Source of the DNA: Microbacterium lacus
Lineage (GTDB): Bacteria; Actinomycetota; Actinomycetes; Actinomycetales; Microbacteriaceae
Length of the DNA: 64,000 nt
Assembly: GCF_002812805.1 (NCBI RefSeq)
Contig: NZ_NMUM01000040.1
Span: 62,001-126,000 of the forward strand
Direction: 5' to 3'
Below are positions 62,186-64,000 of this stretch, piece by piece. Every line of letters begins with the position of its first letter. Position 1 is the stretch's first letter. Both the position numbers and the translations under genes were made by a program. The notes below the pieces were generated by a model. The model was not told the origin of the DNA. It made no database searches and worked only from the letters and a program-made list of their open reading frames with translations.

Positions 62186-62310
62186 GAAGGATCCTCCTGA
62201 AGGGAAGGGAGATGCCCGCGGGCGGGCCAAACATTAGGTTAGCCCAGGCTGCCCCTGCGAGCAGCCCATGCCCGAGATCGGCGGCAACGAGTGAGATGTC
62301 CCGAGAACGG

Positions 62311-62347
62311 AAACAGGGGGCCGGAGGATGCCTCCGACCCCCTGTTT
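62311..62347 (-). terminator. Strong two-stage hairpin between rplO and secY
   Basis: AAACAGGGGG pairs with CCCCCTGTTT (10 bp), and inside it CGGAGG pairs with CCTCCG around a 3-base loop, with one mismatch between the stems. It starts 19 bases after the rplO stop. It should separate the spc-type ribosomal operon from secY-adk-map. Confidence 0.8.
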
Positions 62348-62365
62348 GAGAACAGTTCGTCCGTA

Positions 62366-63055
62366 TTACTTGACGCTGCCGCCGGCGGCGACGATCTTCT
62401 GCTCGGCTGAGCCGGAAACCTTGTCGACGTTCACCAGGAGCTTCACTCCGATGTCGCCATCGCCCAGAACCTTGACCTTCTCGTTCTTGCGAACGGCGCC
62501 CTTGGCGACGAGGTCGGCAACGGTCACGTCGCCACCCGCCGGGTAGAGCTCGGCGAGCTTCTCGAGGTTGACGACCTGGTACTCGACGCGGAACGGGTTC
62601 TTGAACCCGCGCAGCTTCGGCGTACGCATGTGCAGCGGCATCTGGCCACCCTCGAAGCCGACGCGCACGGTGTTGCGGGCCTTGGTGCCCTTCGTGCCAC
62701 GACCGGCCGTCTTGCCCTTCGAGCCCTCACCGCGACCGACGCGGGTCTTGGCCTTGTTGGCACCCGGGACGGGACGCAGGTGGTGAACCTTCAGCACACC
62801 GGGGCGCGACGCCGGAGCGTCGTCCTTCGGGGCGGCCTTCTTGGCGGGAGCCTTGGTCGCCGCTGCCTTCGGGGCGTCGGCAGAAGCCGAAGCCTTCGAA
62901 GCGGATGCCTTGGCAGGAGCCTTGGCGGGCGCCTTCTCAGCAGCAGCCTTCGCGGCGGGCGCCTTCTTCGCGGCAGCAGCCTTGGGGGCCGCAGCCTTCT
63001 TGGGCGCTGCAGCCTTGGCTTCGGCGGCCTCGGCCGCGTTGTCCTTTTCAGCCAT
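62366..63055 (-). CDS. rplO: 50S ribosomal protein L15 with long basic N-terminal extension
   Basis: 229 aa, ~80 more than most L15. The L15 core begins near residue 85 ([36 protein letters not shown] in consecutive blocks) and continues to [17 protein letters not shown]. The N-terminal 80 residues are almost only Ala, Lys, Pro and Ser, like histone H1 tails. The start overlaps the rpmD stop (TAATG). Confidence 0.96.
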   Translation of the reverse strand: MAEKDNAAEAAEAKAAAPKKAAAPKAAAAKKAPAAKAAAEKAPAKAPAKASASKASASADAPKAAATKAPAKKAAPKDDAPASRPGVLKVHHLRPVPGANKAKTRVGRGEGSKGKTAGRGTKGTKARNTVRVGFEGGQMPLHMRTPKLRGFKNPFRVEYQVVNLEKLAELYPAGGDVTVADLVAKGAVRKNEKVKVLGDGDIGVKLLVNVDKVSGSAEQKIVAAGGSVK

Positions 63056-63243
63056 TAGTCGATCTCCTCAACCTTCACGAGGTGAGCAACCGTGTTGACA
63101 TAACCACGGTTCTGGGCGTCATCCGGACGGACGACCGAGTCGCCGATCCGCTTGAGGCCGAGGCTACGCAGCGTGTCGCGCTGGTACTGCTTCTCGCTCA
63201 CCTTGGACTTGATCTGCGTGACCTTCAGTCGTGCAGCCATCAT
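63055..63243 (-). CDS. rpmD: 50S ribosomal protein L30
   Basis: 62 aa. [34 protein letters not shown] (in two blocks) and the [15 protein letters not shown] end are L30. Two adjacent ATGs (63243, 63240) are both possible; the first overlaps the rpsE stop as ATGA. Sits between rpsE and rplO in the standard spc order. Confidence 0.97.
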   Translation of the reverse strand: MMAARLKVTQIKSKVSEKQYQRDTLRSLGLKRIGDSVVRPDDAQNRGYVNTVAHLVKVEEID

Positions 63244-63953
63244 GCACCTGCCTTTGCTGCCGCAGCGGCGTCAGCCTCGGCACGAACCAGGCGCGCGGGG
63301 GCGACCTGGTCGAAGTCGAGACCACGACGTGCGGCGACGGCGCGGGGCTCCTCGAGCTGCTTCAGCGCGGCGACCGTCGCGTGCACGATGTTGATCGTGT
63401 TCGACGAGCCGAGCGACTTCGACAGGACATCGTGGATGCCCGCGCACTCGAGAACGGCGCGGACGGGACCGCCCGCGATAACACCGGTACCGGCGGCGGC
63501 GGGGCGGAGCAGGACGACGCCCGCTGCTGCCTCACCCTGCACGGGGTGCGGGATCGTCTTGTCGACGCGGGGCACACGGAAGAAGTTCCGCTTGGCCTCT
63601 TCGACACCCTTCGAGATGGCCAGGGGCACCTCACGGGCCTTGCCGTAGCCGACACCGACGAGTCCGTTACCGTCTCCGACGATCACGAGGGCGGTGAAGC
63701 TGAAGCGACGACCACCCTTCACGACCTTCGAGACGCGGTTGATGGTGACGACGCGCTCCAGGAACTGGCTCTTGTCGGCATCACGCGAACCGCGGTCACG
63801 CTGGTTGGCGTTGCGCTCACGACCACCGCGACGCGGCTCGCGCTCACGCTCGGCGGGCGCCTCGGTTGCAGCAGCCGTTTCAGGTGCAGCCGTCGCCTCG
63901 GGCGCGGCCTGCTCGGCAGTGGCTGCCACTTCGGTCTCCTTGATTTCACTCAC
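63240..63953 (-). CDS. rpsE: 30S ribosomal protein S5
   Basis: 237 aa from GTG 63953. The core (from ~65: [21 protein letters not shown]) includes the double-stranded-RNA-binding fold and [39 protein letters not shown]. The N-terminal ~60 residues are Ala/Glu-rich then Arg-rich ([15 protein letters not shown]), and the last 20 are Ala-rich. The start overlaps the rplR stop (GTGA). Confidence 0.97.
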   Translation of the reverse strand: MSEIKETEVAATAEQAAPEATAAPETAAATEAPAEREREPRRGGRERNANQRDRGSRDADKSQFLERVVTINRVSKVVKGGRRFSFTALVIVGDGNGLVGVGYGKAREVPLAISKGVEEAKRNFFRVPRVDKTIPHPVQGEAAAGVVLLRPAAAGTGVIAGGPVRAVLECAGIHDVLSKSLGSSNTINIVHATVAALKQLEEPRAVAARRGLDFDQVAPARLVRAEADAAAAAKAGA

Positions 63954-64000
63954 AGGTTCAGTCCCCCTTCGCGGGCGCCGTCGGCGATCGCAGCGACGCG
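63950..64000 (-). CDS. rplR: 50S ribosomal protein L18, C-terminal end only
   Basis: Seventeen codons, [20 protein letters not shown], enter from the right edge. This ending and its position before rpsE identify L18 (ADGAREGGL tail). The rest of the gene is outside the window. Confidence 0.85.
   Translation of the reverse strand, partial: RVAAIADGAREGGLNL

Noticed and set aside
60812..62200. 462-codon plus-strand frame opposite adk/secY, rich in Arg/Asp/Glu/His
   Set aside because: Complement of SecY hydrophobic codons; no known family and no ribosome binding site.

Overview
The window is high-GC chromosomal DNA from an actinobacterium, most likely a Microbacteriaceae member (Microbacterium or a close relative). 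The signs are the ribosomal-protein gene order, several DUF222/HNH proteins of the 13E12 type, GTG/TTG starts, two families of small palindromic repeats (TTGAGC...GTCGAA), and a marked recurrence of the hexamer GGATGC/GCATCC in genes on both strands. I see no tRNA, rRNA, CRISPR array, phage module or transposase.

Housekeeping genes on the minus strand frame the window. The right end (about 55.3-64.0 kb) reads rplR(end)-rpsE-rpmD-rplO | secY-adk-map-DsbA-like-infA-rpmJ | rpsM-rpsK-rpoA-rplQ. The left end (0.7-3.0 kb) reads rplM-rpsI-glmM, and truA lies at 47.5-48.4 kb. In many actinobacteria rplQ-truA-rplM-rpsI-glmM are close together. Here two large accessory blocks separate them: about 7 kb between rplQ and truA, and about 44 kb between truA and rplM.

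The 44-kb block holds: CPBP protease, low-Mr phosphatase, nitroreductase and DUF3237 genes (3.2-6 kb); one of two near-identical DUF222/HNH genes (6.1-7.6 kb); an XRE-cupin regulator, a NitT/TauT-type ABC importer, an enolase-superfamily enzyme, an SDR and malate synthase G (8.9-16.9 kb); the second HNH copy, an RHH/PIN toxin-antitoxin pair and a GNAT gene (16.9-20.1 kb); and an exopolysaccharide locus (20.3-43.8 kb). The exopolysaccharide locus contains a Wzz/BY-kinase, a large membrane-embedded patatin-like protein, two tandem priming glycosyltransferases, several glycosyltransferases (one fused to a hexapeptide acetyltransferase), a flippase, Gmd and Fcl for GDP-fucose, a DUF4012 protein, a surface protein with an IANTG sorting-like tail, UDP-glucose dehydrogenase and two VanZ paralogues. 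A third DUF222/HNH gene, a broken LuxR regulator and an EEP-family hydrolase close the block. The polymer would be expected to contain fucose and glucuronate; I could not find a Wzy polymerase.

The 7-kb block between truA and rplQ is the most coherent unusual unit. It has a membrane GT2 with the D, DGD, ED and QQxKW signature of processive beta-glycan synthases, a membrane-anchored GH6 endoglucanase/cellobiohydrolase-family protein, an OafA-type O-acyltransferase with a fused SGNH domain, an OmpR-type response regulator with a long disordered linker, and a lipoprotein. This resembles, in composition only, the Streptomyces CslA/CslZ (GT2 + GH6) cellulose-like glycan system, but without the GlxA copper oxidase and with an added acylation step.
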